Of a stretch of 5,644 nucleotides of DNA, positions 4,634-5,644 are shown in pieces (positions within the stretch are counted from its first letter, which is position 1; every line of letters starts with the position of its first letter). Below the pieces are notes generated by a model that did no database searches, was not told where the DNA came from, and saw only the letters and a list, made by a program, of their open reading frames with translations. The stretch comes from Acidobacteriota bacterium (GTDB taxonomy: Bacteria; Acidobacteriota; Terriglobia; Terriglobales; Acidobacteriaceae), in NCBI GenBank assembly GCA_021799405.1, contig JAJZAL010000312.1:1-5644 (forward strand). Reading direction: 5' to 3'. Position numbers and translations under genes: made by a program.

Positions 4634-5534
4634 CGCGGTTGAGGAGTTCCTGGGTTGGGCGAAAGCGCACTACCGTGAGCATCCCTCGAGCTTCAAGCGG
4701 ATCAGGACGAGCCTCGCCAGCGCCCGCCGGTACTTCGACCGTACGCCGGTGAGCCTCATCGACGAGGCGCGGATCGAAGACTACAGGACCTGGCGGGTTA
4801 CGGAGCATGAAGTGCGGGACATCACCATCCGGCACGATCTCCACGCGCTGAGCACCTTCTTTGGGCACGCGATCCGGAGACGCTGGACGCGCGAGAATCC
4901 GGTGCGCAACGTCGACATTCCCTCCGACGCCGACGCCGTGAGGATGCACATCCTGACACCTGCAGAAGAGAAGACCTACTTCGCCCGAGCAGCAAAGCTG
5001 CCCGATCTCTACGATGTGGGTCGCATCATGCTCAACCAGGGCATGAGGCCGGAGGAGGTCATTTCGCTGGCGAAGACCGACGTGGACTTTGAACGTGGTG
5101 AGTTCCACATTCGGAGCGGCAAGTCGGCCGCCTCGAAAAGGACGTTGAACATGACCTCCGAGACGCGGTTGATCCTCGGCAGACGGATGGCGGGCGAGTC
5201 GCCCTGGCTGTTTCCTTCGAAGCGCAAACCGGGTTCGCATATCGGCCGGCTGAACTCGGCTCACGATCGGCTCGTCGCGAAGGCTGCGAAAGAGGGAGTG
5301 ACAGTGAACTGGGTTCTCTATGATCTGAGACACTCGTTCGCGACGGCGGCTGCGCAGGCAGGGGTGGATCTGGTAACTCTGGCCGCGATACTCGGCCACA
5401 GCTCGATTCGCCTGGTCCAGAAGTACGTGCATCCCACCGCGGAGCACAAGAAAGCAGCGATGGAGCTTTACGAAGAGAGCTTGAAGAGATCGACGGAAAA
5501 GGTGGTAAAGGAGGGGAAACTGTGGAACAACTGA
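4440..5534 (+). CDS. Tyrosine recombinase / phage-type integrase
   Basis: 364 residues, a normal length for an element integrase. Residues 5-55 look like a beta-rich arm-binding domain (GGRWHFRFRLDGRRYEGTTG). About 60-158 is the helical core-binding (SAM-like) domain. About 172-345 is the catalytic domain. Likely catalytic residues: Arg203 in NQGMRPEEV, Lys228 (or 233) in the beta hairpin SGKSAASKR, Arg297 in YDLRHSFAT, His320 in LGHSS and nucleophile Tyr329 in VQKYVHPT. The first box-II residue, usually His, is Tyr294, a natural variant in many integrases. The start at 4440 is well supported by TGAGGA 6 bases upstream. It probably cuts and rejoins DNA at the element's attachment sites, with tRNA-Cys as the likely host target. 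It appears intact and is followed by no clear gene within the window. Confidence 0.95.
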   Translation: MSLRARGGRWHFRFRLDGRRYEGTTGLAATPRNERKALEMELDHRRALEEGRRPERRVQVREFNDAVEEFLGWAKAHYREHPSSFKRIRTSLASARRYFDRTPVSLIDEARIEDYRTWRVTEHEVRDITIRHDLHALSTFFGHAIRRRWTRENPVRNVDIPSDADAVRMHILTPAEEKTYFARAAKLPDLYDVGRIMLNQGMRPEEVISLAKTDVDFERGEFHIRSGKSAASKRTLNMTSETRLILGRRMAGESPWLFPSKRKPGSHIGRLNSAHDRLVAKAAKEGVTVNWVLYDLRHSFATAAAQAGVDLVTLAAILGHSSIRLVQKYVHPTAEHKKAAMELYEESLKRSTEKVVKEGKLWNN

Positions 5535-5610
5535 GAAATTCAACGGATACATAGTACTACTGTGTCATAAAAGGCCACGCAGGCAGCAAGGGCAGCGAGG
5601 CAGAGATCGA

Positions 5611-5632
5611 GCCAGATGGGTTGCGATCTGGC
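5611..5632. repeat. Inverted repeat GCCAGAT/ATCTGGC downstream of integrase
   Basis: Perfect 7-base arms (5611-5617 and 5626-5632) around an 8-base loop, 77 bases after the integrase stop. There is no T-run on either strand, so it is a stem-loop or protein site rather than a clear terminator. The bases before it (5579-5606) hold imperfect GGCAGC-type repeats. No gene is visible in 5535-5644. Confidence 0.45.
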
Positions 5633-5644
5633 AGCGCAGGGTGG

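Larger units (their letters stand above)
3020..5644. mobile_element. Left end of a putative tRNA-Cys-targeted integrative element (continues beyond window)
   Basis: The left border is set at the T-loop/3' half of tRNA-Cys, the usual crossover region for tyrosine recombinases acting on tRNA genes; the exact edge is not determined. Supporting signs are an AT-rich turn after 3043, a gene-poor stretch with direct and inverted repeats, a local winged-helix repressor, and an excisionase-type HTH gene followed directly by a tyrosine recombinase. I searched by eye for a second copy of the tRNA 3' end inside the window and found none. The right end and cargo are therefore out of view, and the element is inferred, not proven. 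Confidence 0.5.

Noticed and set aside
4443..5552. Long minus-strand open frame (369 codons) opposite the integrase
   Set aside because: An antisense shadow of the integrase, which has full catalytic motifs and a good start.
2956..5587. GCAGGCAGC at 2956-2964 and again at 5579-5587 as attachment-site direct repeats
   Set aside because: Only 9 bases of simple repetitive sequence, outside the tRNA 3' half; likely chance.

Overview
The window looks like bacterial chromosome with moderately high GC. The codon use and protein style would suit a soil acidobacterium (Terriglobales-like), but that is an impression from the proteins; nothing here fixes the taxonomy. The layout falls into two parts that meet at a tRNA-Cys gene.

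Part one (about 1-3043) looks like ordinary host chromosome. On the minus strand lie a zinc-dependent, YahK-type NADP alcohol/aldehyde dehydrogenase, cut by the left window edge, and a 308-residue soluble protein that I do not recognise. Divergent from the latter, on the plus strand, is a LolD/MacB-type ABC ATPase with all catalytic motifs but no permease beside it. Right after it, driven by a near-consensus sigma-70 promoter whose -35 box overlaps the ABC stop codon, come tRNA-Gly(GCC) and tRNA-Cys(GCA), both with encoded CCA.

Part two (3044 to the window end) has the look of the left end of an integrative element placed at the 3' end of tRNA-Cys. Base composition falls sharply at the tRNA end (14 G/C in the first 50 bases by hand count). 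A gene-free stretch of about 318 bases follows, with a tandem CAAAA(A)GGGGGC repeat and several inverted repeats. Next are a minus-strand winged-helix (PadR-like) regulator and, divergent from it, a plus-strand pair: a small excisionase-type HTH protein and a tyrosine recombinase. An imperfect dyad, with an extended -10 box at its centre, lies between regulator and recombination genes. This suggests that the regulator represses the excisionase-integrase operon, possibly along with itself.

No second attachment site is visible, so the cargo and far end of the element probably lie to the right of the window. I see no clear new defence or other undescribed system inside these 5.6 kb. The most original points are the regulator/dyad/extended -10 arrangement, the 194-base overlap between the HTH and integrase genes, the small leader ORFs, and the unrecognised 308-residue protein.
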